From Thuidium tamariscinum (Eukaryota; Streptophyta; Bryopsida; Hypnales; Thuidiaceae): DNA of 64,000 nucleotides. The stretch's first letter is position 1; each line of letters opens with the position of its first letter. The DNA lies in contig OX344750.2 in the NCBI GenBank assembly GCA_947034885.2, positions 40,286,821 to 40,350,820 of the forward strand. Reading direction: 5' to 3'. Below are positions 36,216-49,236 of the stretch, one piece after another. The notes below the pieces were generated by a model. That model saw only the letters and a list, made by a program, of their open reading frames with translations, did not search any database and had not been told where the DNA came from. Position numbers and translations under genes: made by a program.

Positions 36216-39200
36216 ATGGCGGAAGCGGGAGGGAAGGTTACGGTACTGATCAATGGGAGCATAGTCACGATGGATGAGGAGTTGCGTGTGTTTTTAAGGA
36301 ATGGAGCAATTGCTGTGGTCGGGGATAAGGTTGCTGCGATTGGCAAGACGGGGGAAATTTTGAGTGCGTATGAGAGCAAGGCCGATGCGATTCTCGACGT
36401 TTCTTCTCGCTGGATTATACCGGGTACGTTTTTCCTGACGATCTTTGCTAGCCTCCTCCAGCTTCACCGGCGTGCCCTGCTTTTTCTTTGCATTTTTTTT
36501 AGCCTTTCATTGTGTGGAGTTGTGTTCATTAGATAGCGCGTGTCGCAGAAGTTTTCCAGATTGCACGATCCAGTCGATGCTACAAAAATACATAATTGGC
36601 GTACTGTCACTTGAAGAAGTTATTCAAATCCAGGAAATTCCGTTTTGTCCAGTTTTGTGTCATCTATGAATCAGGATTGATCAACACGCATGTGCACACA
36701 TCGCAACAATTGGCGCGCGGCATAGCTGATGATGTGGATCTGCTCACTTGGTTGCATGGCCGCATTTGGCCGTATGAGTCCAATATGACGGACGAGGATT
36801 CTTATTTGTCTACTCTGCTTTGTGGCATTGAGCTTATTCACTCCGGGGTGAGAAAGGACACGATCATATGCTGCGTGTTCGTTTATTGTCTACTCAATCG
36901 CTAATTCACAAAGACGACACTCTATTTTCCTATTCTCGCGACTCTTGGTGTTGATTGTATGTATGTCTTGTCACATCCATAAGACTTATTTACATACTTT
37001 CCGCCTGTCACTAGTAGATACTGACCCTATGGTTTGGTTTTATTTTTCAAGGCATTTAGAAATCGTTTCCCAACATTCTCACAAGAGGGTGGTGTCTGCC
37101 GTTGTGATTTAGGTGACATGTTTCGCAGAGGCAGGTGGGCAGCATGTCCCCGCCATGGCCCGTGCTGTGGAAGAGCTGGGCATCAGGGCTTGCTTAACGC
37201 GCTCAACTATGGATTGTGGGGAAGGATTGCCCTCGTCTTGGGCTGCTGAAACCACAGAAACCTGCTTGCAGGTTAAACATAATGCCTTAGCACATTTTTG
37301 AACGTCTATCAGTGAGTGTCTCTCTTTGCACGCCCAGGTGCAATCGTCATTAGCTTGACTCTATGTACTGTTCGCACATGCGTTCACAGGTCCAAGAAGA
37401 GCTTTTTGATAAGCTGAATGGAAGTGCAGAGGGTAGGATTCGTATTTGGTTTGGACTGCGTCAGATTCTAAACGCGACCGATCCTTTACTCCTTGGGACA
37501 AAGGCCGCTGCCGATAAGCTTAAGACTGGAATCCATATGGTATCAACCTCCGTTTGTTTGCCATCATTCGAACTTGTGATTTGTAGTAATTGATTATAAG
37601 TTGATTTTTGCAAAGATTACAATGGTCAGGTAAAGCGATGATGGATTGAATATTTATTTTCGCTTGTTTTGTGGTGGATCGGCAGCATGTTGCGGAGATT
37701 CCCTTCGAAAACGAGTGGGTCACAAAGACAAGAGAGGCTGACCATGGGACGGTTACTCATTTGGAGAACATTGGCGTACTGGGGGGAAACCTTTTGGCCG
37801 CTCACTCCGTTTGGGTCAGTCCGAATGAGGTATTTTCTGACCTTGTGCCTTCCTGCCTCTGAAAATATCCTCTCAGCTTTCAAATACCCTCGATCTTTGC
37901 TGGTCAATGTGTTCAATGTTGATGGAACATGGGCATGGGTTTGGTCATGGTTAGGTACAAATGATGGCCAAACGGGGTGTCAAAGTCTCACATTGTCCTG
38001 CTGCTGCAATGCGAATGCTTGGCTTTGCTCCCATCGTGGAGATGCAAGAGGCGGGAGTATGTGTCTCACTTGGCACCGACGGTGCTCCATCGAACAATCG
38101 TATGAGCTTAGGTGAAGGGCTTGATTTCTTGTATGATTCCATTTTAGTTCGTTTCCTGGACCTGCCTATCTTTATCCTTTGGTAATGAATGTCGTTTTCG
38201 TTTTGCGCTTTCGTTTCTGAGCTTATTTCATTCTGGGCTTTTCTTTTTGAATACTTTTTGGAAATTACAAGCTAATTATATGATTGGGTTGGAAGACATG
38301 AATCTAACTGACAGGTCAAATTCACCTCGAATGCAGTTGATGAAATGTACCTCGCATCTTTGATCAACAAAGGGAAATCAGCGTATGAAAAGGGAATGAC
38401 TGACCCTACGGCTCTGCCAGTTGAGACTATCTTACGAATGGCCACCATCAACGGGGCTAAGACTGTTCTTTGGGAGAACGAGATTGGGTCCCTTGAGGTT
38501 GGGAAGAAGGTATCTTTGCTGAGCACAACCTAATCATACCTGATTCTTCCTGTTTGCTATATCGCCTTCAAATTCAAGCTGAGGATAGAAGCTGTGATTT
38601 CGTACTGCTTCCTTTTCTGTAATTGACGAGGTTTCTCAACCTGGACGGAATTGTGAAATGCGTTGGGTCAGAGATTTATGGAGTGTAGCGACAACCGGTT
38701 CTTATGAGGCTAACTTGGAATCAAAAGATCTTTCTTGAATCTTTATTTTTCTGTGCAGGCTGACTTAGTGATCTTGGACCCCGACCTATGGACGATGGTA
38801 CCTCTTATTGACCCGTGAGTTCTCTATTATATTTTTGTAAACTCCTTCCATTGATTTGATCAGCATCTGCAGTTATATAAAGGGACGTGCTGATACCGAT
38901 GCGTTCTGTGCAGAATTGCAAACATTGTTAACTGTATGCGCACAGAGAATATTGAATCTGTGATGTGCAATGGCCGCTGGATTATGAAAAACCGTAAGAT
39001 TTTGACGGTTGATGAGGTTAGTAATTCATTATTCCATCAAAACATCATCAAATATGGATGGATGGGTATAATATGCTTAGGAATTCAACCAGTGAGTGAA
39101 AGGTTCTTTATGGTGATGCTTTCCATTTAGTAGGTTAGGACTAAATGGTCGGCAATGCAATTACTGGTAGAAATATCATGTGAACAAGGATCTCATCTGA

Positions 39201-39312
39201 TCGTGCCTGTCATGTACAGGGTGAGGTTTGCCGAAGGGCTCAGAAGTTCTCTACCAACTTAATGGAACGCGCCAATATCATGCTTCCATCGAGAATGAAC
39301 GTCGTCCAATAG
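36216..39312 (+). CDS. TRZ/ATZ-type amidohydrolase (nucleoside or S-adenosylhomocysteine deaminase-like)
   Basis: Ten exons join in phase: 36216-36423, 36675-36847, 37113-37271, 37390-37539, 37686-37829, 37955-38111, 38337-38509, 38759-38814, 38914-39016 and 39220-39312, giving 471 residues. It starts MAEAGGKVTVLINGSIVTMD, the usual small beta domain. The metal-binding set is complete: GLINTHVHTSQQLARG (HxH), HVAEIPFE, AAHSVWVSP and GTDGAPSNNRMSL. The C-terminal VDEMYLASL, TINGAKTVLW and ADLVILDPD blocks complete the fold. The family deaminates ring amino groups (5'-methylthioadenosine, S-adenosylhomocysteine, 5'-deoxyadenosine, triazines). Substrate cannot be read here. No targeting peptide is visible, so it is probably cytosolic. 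Nine introns show it is a settled nuclear gene. Confidence 0.9.
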
Positions 39313-39739
39313 AGCAGTGAGCCCACCGGTTGCATGCTTGCTCATCAAGGTGTGGAAGTATGGATCGGTTGTGGTCACGTTCCCGCTTCTAATGTGATTC
39401 GAGAATTTCCCAATCTCATTTGGTGTTATTCTTGATATGTTTGGTTGTTCACTAAACTGAACCCAAGGATTGCTCGACTTAGAGTGGACGGGTAGAAGTA
39501 GACAACCAAGGCTCTTCGTACTCCGTAAATACTTGCAGCAATCGACAAATATTCCACGTGCAGAGAGTGAGCGGTGTAGTCAATTAAGTATCGTTTTTTG
39601 GTATCTCTTCCATTGTCTTAGAAGTGATCCTTCGAAGGACTTTTGCAGATTCTTACTTCTTCCATATTGATTATTGCACTTTAGTGATATTATTGATGGA
39701 CAAAGACCACGATTCTTCAGTTGTTGTGCTTGGTGTCAG

Positions 39740-40729
39740 TGTGTTTATGGGTACATTCCGTTTGGATTTCTATCTGCCGCAGCAAGTGCTAAATGTGTTG
39801 GCCTCATGAAAGTGTTATCAAAGGTACTGGCACGTCTATATTCCATCTTTTCAAGTAACCTGTTTTCTGCAGGTACTTTACCGCAATCCTTTAGAATCTG
39901 ATGTTTTTGTAGAGACAGCCGGAGTTGGTGATTGCAGATTAGTGTAGATCCACCTGGATTGATATACCTCAATGCCAATTTTCTTGACTTTCTCGTACAC
40001 AGCTGACCTAATGGAATTTCATGTTTCTTTTAGATGCTGCCAGATGCTGACTTCGAAGGATTCAAATTTAGTGGGTTACACGTTCAGGAACTCGGATGTG
40101 TTCAAGGGGATGATGAACTCGCTAATTGGTATGAAGCCGTTAAGCTCAAAAATACTCCAATCTTGTGACAAGATGCTGAGTCATGTTACGTTTATCTCTG
40201 TCCGATTTCAATAGCTTACCGTTATTTGAGAAAATCACTGAAAGTCCTGATTTTGTCTGTTTGAAATATGCTTATTATCTATTTGCAGCGGAGCTTAAGA
40301 AGAAACCTCAACCCAAAAGACCGTCCATAGTTTCCCTCTTTGGTAGGTTCTTCTCACTCTTAAGTTGTTCAAATCATGAGGTGTGTACCTTGGAAATGTG
40401 TGAAGTTGTTCTGAGGCATTATGAGATTTATCTACATTTTATTTTTTTGTAGTTTTCAAGCTTCAGCAATGTTTTCTGGCATCTCAATTCTCATTTCATA
40501 TTGCTACATCAGTCAGTACTCCTATGTGATCTGCTTATCAAGCACACTCGACCACTGGTTGAATCGTCTCATCACTTATTGTATCAATTGTTAATTTGCA
40601 GACAAGGCAAATACAGGGGCAGTTACCAATGGTGACGAGTCTGATGACACGCATATGGACGTTTCAGTTGGCCACGGTGATGAATCAAGTTCCTCATCCT
40701 CACTTCGTAAACCACATGGCAGTAGGTGA
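39740..40729 (+). CDS. Possible unrecognised gene, 3' exons only
   Basis: Four open segments with GT-AG edges agree in phase: 39740-39823 (CVYGYIPFGFLSAAASAK and on), 40034-40128 (MLPDADFEGFKFSGLHVQEL and on), 40215-40342 (ending QPKRPSIVSLF) and 40602-40729 (serine- and aspartate-rich, stop TGA). Together they read as about 135 residues with a charged, low-complexity tail. I recognise no family and cannot find the 5' exons. Phase agreement and coding-like composition are the only support; the third segment is the weakest. Confidence 0.3.
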
Positions 40730-42822
40730 CCTATGTTTCATTCGGGTGGTTCCAGCCAGTGGTGTCTTAGAATATAGATGTTCCTAGGTAAGAAAAGTGG
40801 ACTGGACCTCGTATCAAAGAGTGTCATTTGTTACATAAGTTTAGTGCTGAGAAATTAGTGTTGACGGGTTTATATTCTTGGATACTGGTTGGTTTGGTAC
40901 GTTGTTCCGAAAGGTTTGGATGGAGTTTCGAAGAAATCAGTTTTGTCATGATGTGCTTTTGCCAGTCCGATGCATAAGGATGTGTTACAAGTGTCACTAT
41001 GTGGCTTTTGAGCTCTCATTACTTGCAGTTATTCATTCACCCACTTTGAATTTTGAAATCTTACAATCAAGAAAAGGAACAGGTCGGATTTGTGCTAATC
41101 AGTGTAAGCTTTAATTGATACGCAATCAGCTTGATCAACAAGTTGGGTGAAGCCTTCAACAACAAAGTGGGAAAAGCAGTAGCAGCGGCAGATGGCACAT
41201 TCGGCTAGTAAGCTTGAGTCTCTGCAATTAAGGTTCCAGTACCAAAGTAATAAAAATTGAAGTATCACATCCGAAATAGGAGGCTCTTGAATGGAGCGGG
41301 TTCTAAAATGGTGCCCTATCTTAAATGTACAGTACTTGTACATGTTGCATTTTCATAGCCTTCAGCAGTGTACTGATAGTGTACATTTTAGCTAGGGCAC
41401 CATTTTAGAACCCTACGCCCTTTCAACTTCAGAATTTGATAACTAATTCTAGAGAGCTCCAAAAAATATGAAACGACTTGGGTTAGATGCCTATTCAAGC
41501 TGTCTTTCAAGGAAAATTCTCTGAAAAATATTTCAAGATGTTTGACTTGCCCAAAATTCTGTTCCAGCCCTTAGATGGTCGGTTTATGGACCTCCTCCCT
41601 TATAACCCAAAAAGAAAAATCTGAGCCATGTTGGAGGTTACCCCTAACCGTCAGTCTTTGGGACCTTGTGTGGTGAGCTGTTCGGAGGGAATGTGGAGTG
41701 TGTCATACACTACTACTTCGGAGGACTTTGTGCATTGATGCTCTTGATATGGCTGTTTGAATGAAAACATTTCAGATACTTACTCAGTTTTGTTAGTCAC
41801 AGCAAACATTATTTACCTCAATTTTCACCAAATGCATCATACAAAATATCTATTTTTTTAAGTCAAGCATTTGGATGAAAGAAAAGCCCCATAGTAAAAA
41901 AAAGCTCTTGAAACTTTTCTTTTTATTGTGTGTCGGATCACTAAGGGGTTAATGGCAGTGTGCAGTCTACAAACATGAGGTTGATCTTGTCACCTTCAGA
42001 TTCTAAATCTATTGAATAATGCTGCACATGGAGAGATTCAAACTATAATATTATTGTAAAAGGGTCACCTGCTTCAAGACTCAAGAAATGCATAGATGAC
42101 TTGATGTCGCTAATAGCAAACATAACAGAAAATCAAGTCGCCAACCTCAAGAGTCAACAAAAACTATTATGGATGAGTCGATGTTGTTAGCAGAGATAAA
42201 TGCAAGAGAGCAGGATCAGGCCCACCTTATCTACACAAGTTCTGTTAACCCCAGCAACTACTCTGCAAGCATCAACTACAAGACCAGGACCATTCTTTTC
42301 GATGATCAGTTCCTCCTTCTGGAGAATCCAATCCAAATGCCAACAACAAATAGAAAACAGACACTACAATCGAAGTGGGCACATTATAATACAAATTCGA
42401 TTAGAAGTCTGTGCTCACAGTACAGAGAAAACTGCTAGGGCTTGCTCGATTGGCTGAGAGGTCCCAACAATCCTTACTTTAAAATATTAAAAAAGTGAGT
42501 GATCTAACTACTCATGGACACTCTCGGTATATCTAAAATCTTGTTGACATTTCTGTCGCAATAATCGCTCAGCCTGCTCAAAACTTGGTACTCAGGTAAA
42601 CAGCTAGGCGCCATTCAAAGGCTTCATTGCTTGTCATCAGTGAAACTTCTCCAGATTGATTAATCCTAGATTCCCAAATCAGAGGCACTTAGAAATGTAC
42701 CTGAGACCTCCAACCTTTTATGATACATGATCTTCCCTTCGAGAGATGTCCAAGGAATCTTTTCTCCGATGAATCAGTCAACTGTTTCCGTATTTACAGC
42801 TTGAAGTGCGGCACGGTTGCTC
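40730..42822. other. Intergenic region
   Basis: It holds a second copy of the 330-bp MITE at about 41,274-41,603. An open plus-strand frame at 42,169-42,438 has no recognisable domain and no splice context. Nothing else is supported. The last part is the 3' side of the SMC6 gene. Confidence 0.45.
41274..41603. mobile_element. 330-bp MITE, second copy
   Basis: It aligns with 740-1069 throughout: ACTTGTACATGTTGC versus TTTGTACATATTGCC, then CATTTTAG, TTCAGAATTTGATAACTAA versus TTCAAAATTTTATAACTAA, and TATTTCAAGATGTTT in both. The terminal inverted repeats are more worn than in the first copy. Confidence 0.65.
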
Positions 42823-45800
42823 CTAAGGGCGAGGGGCTGACATCTGCTGCTTCCTTACAAAAGGTCCAGCTATCACTGAAGAAATATCGTGAGGTGTAAT
42901 GAAGATCCATTGTGACCCTTGCTTTACAGCAAAATCCACCACCGTATCGAGACTGATTTTGCGGCTGACAGCATCCATGAAGACATCGAACTCATCCATT
43001 GCTCGGAAGGGAGCCTCTGTCATATCGTGAAGTGCTAATGCGAATGACAATGTCGAGTAGGATCTCTCACCACCAGAAAGGGCCCGCGTATCTCGCACAG
43101 CGCTGCCCGACGCGTCTTGCGGCATTTGAACTTCTAATGCGAGTGTCTCGGTTTCATAGTTCACCTTCACGCTACCACTAAAGCCCTTCCTTCGAAGATG
43201 ACCATTGAATTGCCATGTCAGTTGCCGGCGGAGAAACGTACAGTTCCGTTCAAATTTGCTGCAACGCTTCTCGAAAGCAGTATTCAGCATGTCAAGCTTG
43301 CTGACAAAAGTTCTGTAGGACAGCTCTTTCTTGGCGAACTTACGCTCAATTTTGTTTCGCTTCTCCAGGAGCTCATCCAACGGTTCATTCTGCTGTTCTT
43401 CACGTCGAATCCTACTCTGCAATTGAGTATAGGTTTTAGTCAAATCTTCCGTCGACTTGCCTTCCAGACCGCCTAGGTCAATCACGTCTTGTTCTGGACA
43501 AACTTGGAGAGCCTTGCCTCTGTCCGCTTCCAATTTTTTCTGAAGCTCCTCCACTTTACTCTCCCTTTTCGTGATTCGAGGCAAAAGCGTCTCCTCCATT
43601 CCCTTTTCAAATCTCTTCTGAGCATCAGTAGCTTCTTTGAGTTCATCCACGAGTGAAACTAACTCATCCTCTGCAACCTTTGAAGCTTCGATATCTCCTT
43701 TGGTTGACTCACAAAGTTCATAAAACCGAGCCCTTACCACATTTACTCTTTCCTGTGCCCTATCCACTCTGAACTGCATCTTGACAGTAATGTCTTCATT
43801 ACGCTGGATTTCATTCTCCACATTAGTCACTTCTTCCTCCAGCTCATGCACATCAGGCGCAGGCTCAAGGGCTGACTCAGCACGAGCGGTTCTCTCTAAC
43901 TCCCGTAGCCGGAATTCATCGTTGACAATTGCTCGCTGAAGAGTTGTCCTCCTCCTTTTGGCGGCTTGAAGCTCATCATCGCAAGTTCGACCCAAGTCTT
44001 CGGCTGTTCGCTTTCGATTTTCAGTTTGCCGAAATTTGCTATTCAGTTCCTGAGCTTGCGCGTTGGCTTCATTCTCTTGTTCATCGATGCGCACGCCCAA
44101 TCGCCCTTGCACCCACCGATCCTTGGGCAACGTAGTCTCACTCCCACCTCTTGCAAACATCTTCAAGCCATCCTTAGTAAGCACCTCTTTCACATTCTGA
44201 CATAAACGAGACCTACTGAAAGCGATAGATTTGCCCTCATCGTAATCTGCAGCAAGAACTTGCCTTTCCACGCTTCCCTGGAAGAAGAAAACCAACGAAC
44301 TTCTTGAGATACATGAAAGGAAGAACGAACAACACGGGTGATCAAGGATAAAAAGTAAAAGGGTATCACAGAAAACTGTCACTGCAGAACTTGAATTTGA
44401 TTTTTTCTTATGAAAATGCTGTGACTGACAGAGAATTCAATGGAACACTAGATGTACATTTATGGAACATAGAAGGCTGGCTATCATATCTGTAAGTTCC
44501 TACGCCAAAAGCATCACTTCTAATGAGTAGGAGAAAACGGAAATTGCGAGTAATGTAATCAAGTCACTGGGCGAGAGATTAGAGAATGTACCTGGTCAAT
44601 GAGAGTATTCATAACGACAGTATTCTGAGTTTGAAGGACATCCTTCACTGTCACAAGACTTGGGTCTGGAAGCTGGTCCGGTCGCATTCGCATTGGAGGC
44701 AAATTAAAATCATAGATGATAATCCGAAGATTACCATAACGTGCTCTTGAGGCAATTTGCCTAAGTAAGAGCATGTCCCTATGACTTGCCACTATAAAAG
44801 CATCGAGAAGCTTCCCAATTGCTACTTCAATCGCAAGGGACCAGTTTGCATCAACAAGAGTAAGATGAGACCCAATGGGCCCAATCGGTGGAGTAGAGAA
44901 TTCACGTTCTCGCTGTTCAATGAGCTTTAGCAGCTCTAGGACTCTGTCACCTCCGAAGGTGGTCATTTGGTTGATACGCTGCTGACTTAAGCGGCGAAGG
45001 AACCCGGCCAAATCGTTGAGATTAGCACGAATTTCATCCATCTCAGCTTTCAGGTTGACAGCTAGCTGGTTGGCAGAGTCGGTCTTGCCTTGCAGATCTT
45101 TTTCTTCTTCCATCAGACTACTCAATTCGTTCTTCTTCGACTCGATAGCTTGTTTAACAGCCAGATGTTGCTGCTCCCTTTCAAAAGCCTCCGCTTGAGT
45201 GTTTTGAGCGTGTTTTTGAATGATTTCCTTGACCTGCTGCTTAAGACTTCGCACCTGACCTTCGCCTCTAGTAATTTCTCTCCTCTTTCTTTCCAAATCC
45301 TCTTCGAGTCCTGCACGTTCTTTCGTTGCCTCAGCTAGTTCTTTCTCAAGCGCTAGTTGAGCGTTTCGCAACTGCCCAGCTGTCGCTAGAATCTCCTGTA
45401 TACTTGCTTGTTTCACTTGTATAGCCTCTTTTACCTGATTAACCATTGTAATTGCAGCATTTATTCTCTGCTGGCAAGTACTTCTCTTATCCCGGTCTAT
45501 TTCGAGGACCTGTTCATGCTGTGCAAGTTCCTTTCTAGTATTGTCAACCAATGACCACGCAAGCTTCTTCTTCACAGCAGTTGCTTCATCCCTGTACTGT
45601 TCAATCTGCTGGACACTCTTAACCTGATCATCGAGCAATTTTAATTCCTCTGTGTAAGGCCTCATTTCCTCTTTGATCTCCTCAATGACACCATTAGCAC
45701 TCGTAAGGCCGACACGGATGCTTCTCAACAGGTCTGAAACCTGCTGCAACAGTGTCGCCTTGAAAAAAAAATTGAACTTCTCCTTTCCACTGCCAGCATG

Positions 45801-46271
45801 AAGAAACTCCCTACTTTTATCCTGAGTCATGATAACACATGGATTCTCCACTTCAATATTAAAATGATCCAGAAACTCCTGAAGGTCTTCTCTCTTGTGT
45901 CCGACTTTTTTCCCACGCTCGTCCTTCATACTAAAACTATGCGAACTCTCCGTGATTCTCCTCTCAATAGTTATGACTTTCCCGTAAACATCGGGTTTGA
46001 AGGCGTCCCCGCCCTCATTTTTGATGTCAACAATGACGGAACTATAGCTCTGGCCACTCTTAATGAAGTCTTTCAATGAAGTTGCACGCTGCGTGCCTCG
46101 TGCTTTGATACCGAATGCAACACACAAAGCAGTAAGGATTGCACTTTTTCCACTTCCATTCTGACCTGTGATGAAATTCACGCGATCCGCAAGTTCTATA
46201 GAAAGGCTGGGGTGACACATGAAGTTTTCAACCCGGATTCGTTTGATAGACCCTGCACTCTCTTGAGACAT
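42823..46271 (-). CDS. SMC6: SMC6, structural maintenance of chromosomes protein 6
   Basis: Two long minus-strand exons, 46271-44592 and 44277-42823, join in phase 0 to give 1,044 residues; SMC6 proteins usually have 1,050-1,100. The start chosen is MSQESAGSIKRIRVENFMCH; the frame stays open to 46,340 but has no ATG there. The Walker A motif is GQNGSGKSA. Two long coiled coils flank a hinge near SHLTLVDANWSLAIEVAIGK. The ABC signature is LSGGERSYST and the Walker B region MDEFDVFMDA. SMC6 pairs with SMC5 in a nuclear complex that acts in recombination repair and replication-stress tolerance. The single intron sits just after the hinge. A leader exon at 47,225-47,325 is possible. Confidence 0.94.
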
Positions 46272-46293
46272 TGTTTGCCCTGCTCGTTGATGT

Positions 46294-47700
46294 CTTCGTA
46301 TCACGTTAAGTAAAGCAACGAAAGCATCAAAACTCCACAATTCACAATTCCACTACATCCTTCAAGTCTACACTGTCAATACAACCAAGACTAACTTCGT
46401 CCAACGAAATGATAATCCTCAGAGTCAGAACCCTCCGGCAACTTCCTCAGAACCTCAAACCAAAGCAGTATCATATATCAAAAGACTATTGAAAATTGCA
46501 AGAAAAGCCTAGAACTGGTGAGAGTTGACGACAATCCAAACCCTAGAACAGCAACTGAATTTTATTTTAAACATACGCTCAGAGGAACGGCCAATACACG
46601 GTGACAGAGAGGGAGGCGCGGAGTTTTCTTCTAAAGAGTAAACCCGACAAAGTTACGTCAGCCAAAGACAACGATCTGATCATTCATAAACAGAGCTTTC
46701 AAGGTTCTCCTTACAAACTTCCCATCGTCAACTTCACGATCACCTCTCCTATGTCGTAACGCGGCTGAAATTATTTTTTAAAAGTCACCTCCAAATACTT
46801 ACAACAGACGAAAAACTGCATCTTAAGTGTAAGAAGTTCACAACAGCATAGTGAGCATACTCCTGCCCCTAACTCCTGACAATTTCTCTGAAATGTCATA
46901 GAAAATTTAGACAAGAGGACACAATACACTGGTCTCTGACGCTACAGACCGAAGCAGGAACTGCCACAACGAAAGAAAGGGACAAATCCAATGGCCAAAA
47001 ACTGACACACAGCACACTCATCACCTAAAAAAATAAAATTACAACTCCATATTCGCAAAATGGAAAGAAAATTCCAAATGGTCAACTCAAAACCTAACAA
47101 CCAAATTGAACGATGCCCTCCCATCCTCAAAATCCTAGAATCGATTCAGCACACGAATTCAAGTCAAAATGCGAAATGCAACGGGAAGCAGCATTTCCAA
47201 AAGAAAATCAGAATTGGAGGATACGAAGCGCGGGCGAGATGAGTGTGGTTGTAGCCGTTAACGGCGACTTCTTCGACGTCTCCGTCCTCCGACTCGTCCA
47301 TCGGCACCGGCTCCTCCATCGACATGGTGTTGTTACCTCGCATCGTCTGCTGCTTGTGGCTCCCGCGATGAAACCGAAGCTCTGATGACTCGGAGTGGCG
47401 TTTGGAATCTGTTGTGCGAGTGAGGAAAGTGAGCTGCGGCGGGGAGGCGCAACAGAAACTAAAGATGGCGCAATCCGATGCATCGAAGCAAGGGACGAGC
47501 CAGGACGGCGGGAAAAGAGAGCGCAGAGTTCGGGGTTTTGGAGGATGGAGCTTCTGCGTTACAGGTCCCTATTTGAGGTCTAGAATGGGGGATCAAATGA
47601 GGGCTGGGGGCGTATGGGTATCAATCCGAGTTCGCCGAGAACTCAGCTGGGTGCCATTAATTTTTCATCACTGATATGATGAAATCATCAAATTATACTC
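46294..47700. promoter_or_regulatory. SMC6 upstream region with a CpG-rich island
   Basis: The 900 bases before the SMC6 start are AT-rich and look like an intron or leader. From about 47,220 to 47,640 the sequence turns GC- and CpG-rich, like the promoter-proximal DNA of the ZRANB3-like gene. That island is the likely SMC6 promoter or first exon region. No other gene is supported in it. Confidence 0.45.
47225..47325 (-). CDS. Possible leader exon of SMC6
   Basis: From an ATG at 47,325 the minus strand encodes MSMEEPVPMDESEDGDVEEV and on. A donor GTATCC follows at 47,224 in phase 2. A matching acceptor (GATACGAAG before ACATCAACG) ends at 46,294, which would enter the SMC6 frame at HQRAGQTMSQ. 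The combined protein would have 1,085 residues. Acidic leaders before the SMC6 head domain are known in animals. Without the splice, the frame runs 53 codons to a stop at 47,164. Confidence 0.35.
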
Positions 47701-49236
47701 TTTTTCCATTAATTCTTCAACCATGTAGTCCAATGATGAAAACACACTATAGGATGGCAACTAGGGCTTCTTTTTTAGCTTTTTGGTGCCAATTTGCACT
47801 TGAAAAAAAATTTGGGTAAAAAACACCCAAAAAAAAATGCCGGAAAACTTGGATGAAATCACCAGACAACTTTGAAATAAAGAAAAATATTAGATGAATT
47901 TACTTAATTTTGGATGAAAACCATACTATACATCCAATAAATGGATGAATGTTGCAATTTGAAGCATCCCTGTAACATTTTATGTCACCATTATGGCTAT
48001 CCTCCAAAAATGAAAAAAAATGAAAATTGATGGCAACCCATCTCCAACCACTTAAGTATTGAGGCATATTTGCTAGATGTGTGTGTTCAAGGAAAAAATT
48101 TTCCAATATAAAGAAAGAGATTTGAAGTTTTTTTACATTTCTTTTGTCAAAAATGAAATTTTATGGAGTTTTGATTTTTTAAGATTCTCTTTTTTCTTGA
48201 AGGTTAAGACATTGGCTAATAGTTCAAACAACTTTTTGGCTAGCAGAAATCACATTAATTTCAATTTGGGGAATAAAATTCTGAAAAATTTGTAGTCCCC
48301 ATATTTCCTGTCTTCATATATGGCAAAAATTTTACTTGCTTGATATTGCTCATAGTCTGCTTGAAAATTGCTTAAGTCATCAACTATAGGTACTTCTACT
48401 TTATGTTGCTTCAATGCATCCAATTGTATGTGAGTTGTAATGTAAACCATAACTAATTAGAAATACAACATGTATTGAGGAAATGGGTGTTGGTTGAAAA
48501 TAGGTTGTTTACTTTAAACCATCATAATAAGAGATTTGTATAGGTAGAAGCACCTTTTTAAATGAAAAAAACATTCTTGTAGTATTAGCAATTGATTTCT
48601 TTTTAATAAAATTGAATAAGAGTATGCAATTGTTATGAATTTTCAAAAATGAAGCTATCTAGACTACTAGATCCATTCCATGGTCATTAGAATGAAATTT
48701 GAAGAATCAATAGTCCACCAATCGCTAGTACATATTACAAAAATTTAGTTGTACTTCAGGGCACAATTTCAAAAGAAATCTATTTGTCATGAATGGGTAC
48801 ACAAATGTTTTGGATTCTTTTTACTTTAGTTAGAAATTTAACTTTTGCTACAAGTAATCTCTTTTATTTTCATATCATTCTTAAACAACAAGTCGAAGAA
48901 CCTTTTTCCCTTGTATAGTTTTATTGCCTTTACTATCTTCATTACTTGGCATTATTCTCAACAAAAACTTTTCAAGACCCTACTAACCTAGCTAATATTA
49001 AAAATCTAAATTCTATGAAGGGCTATTATTTATAGGTTGTATTTTGAATGTAAATTTTTTCTTGAATTAAGGAATCATGACACCTTTACTAGAATGTATT
49101 ATTATAGGAGAGCAAGTTCATCATGTTGAAGAATGTTTTAGTATTATATGAATTGACTATCATATTCAATAAGATATGCAATACTATTTTTAATGAATAA
49201 TAATATTTATATAACCAATATTGTATACCACGGTTG

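Noticed and set aside
42169..42438. An 89-residue open frame on the plus strand
   Set aside because: No recognisable domain, no matching splice neighbours, and surrounding DNA looks non-coding.
46272..46340. An upstream SMC6 start extending the frame to 46,340
   Set aside because: The codon there is TTG; the first in-frame ATG is at 46,271 and gives the usual SMC6 N-terminus.
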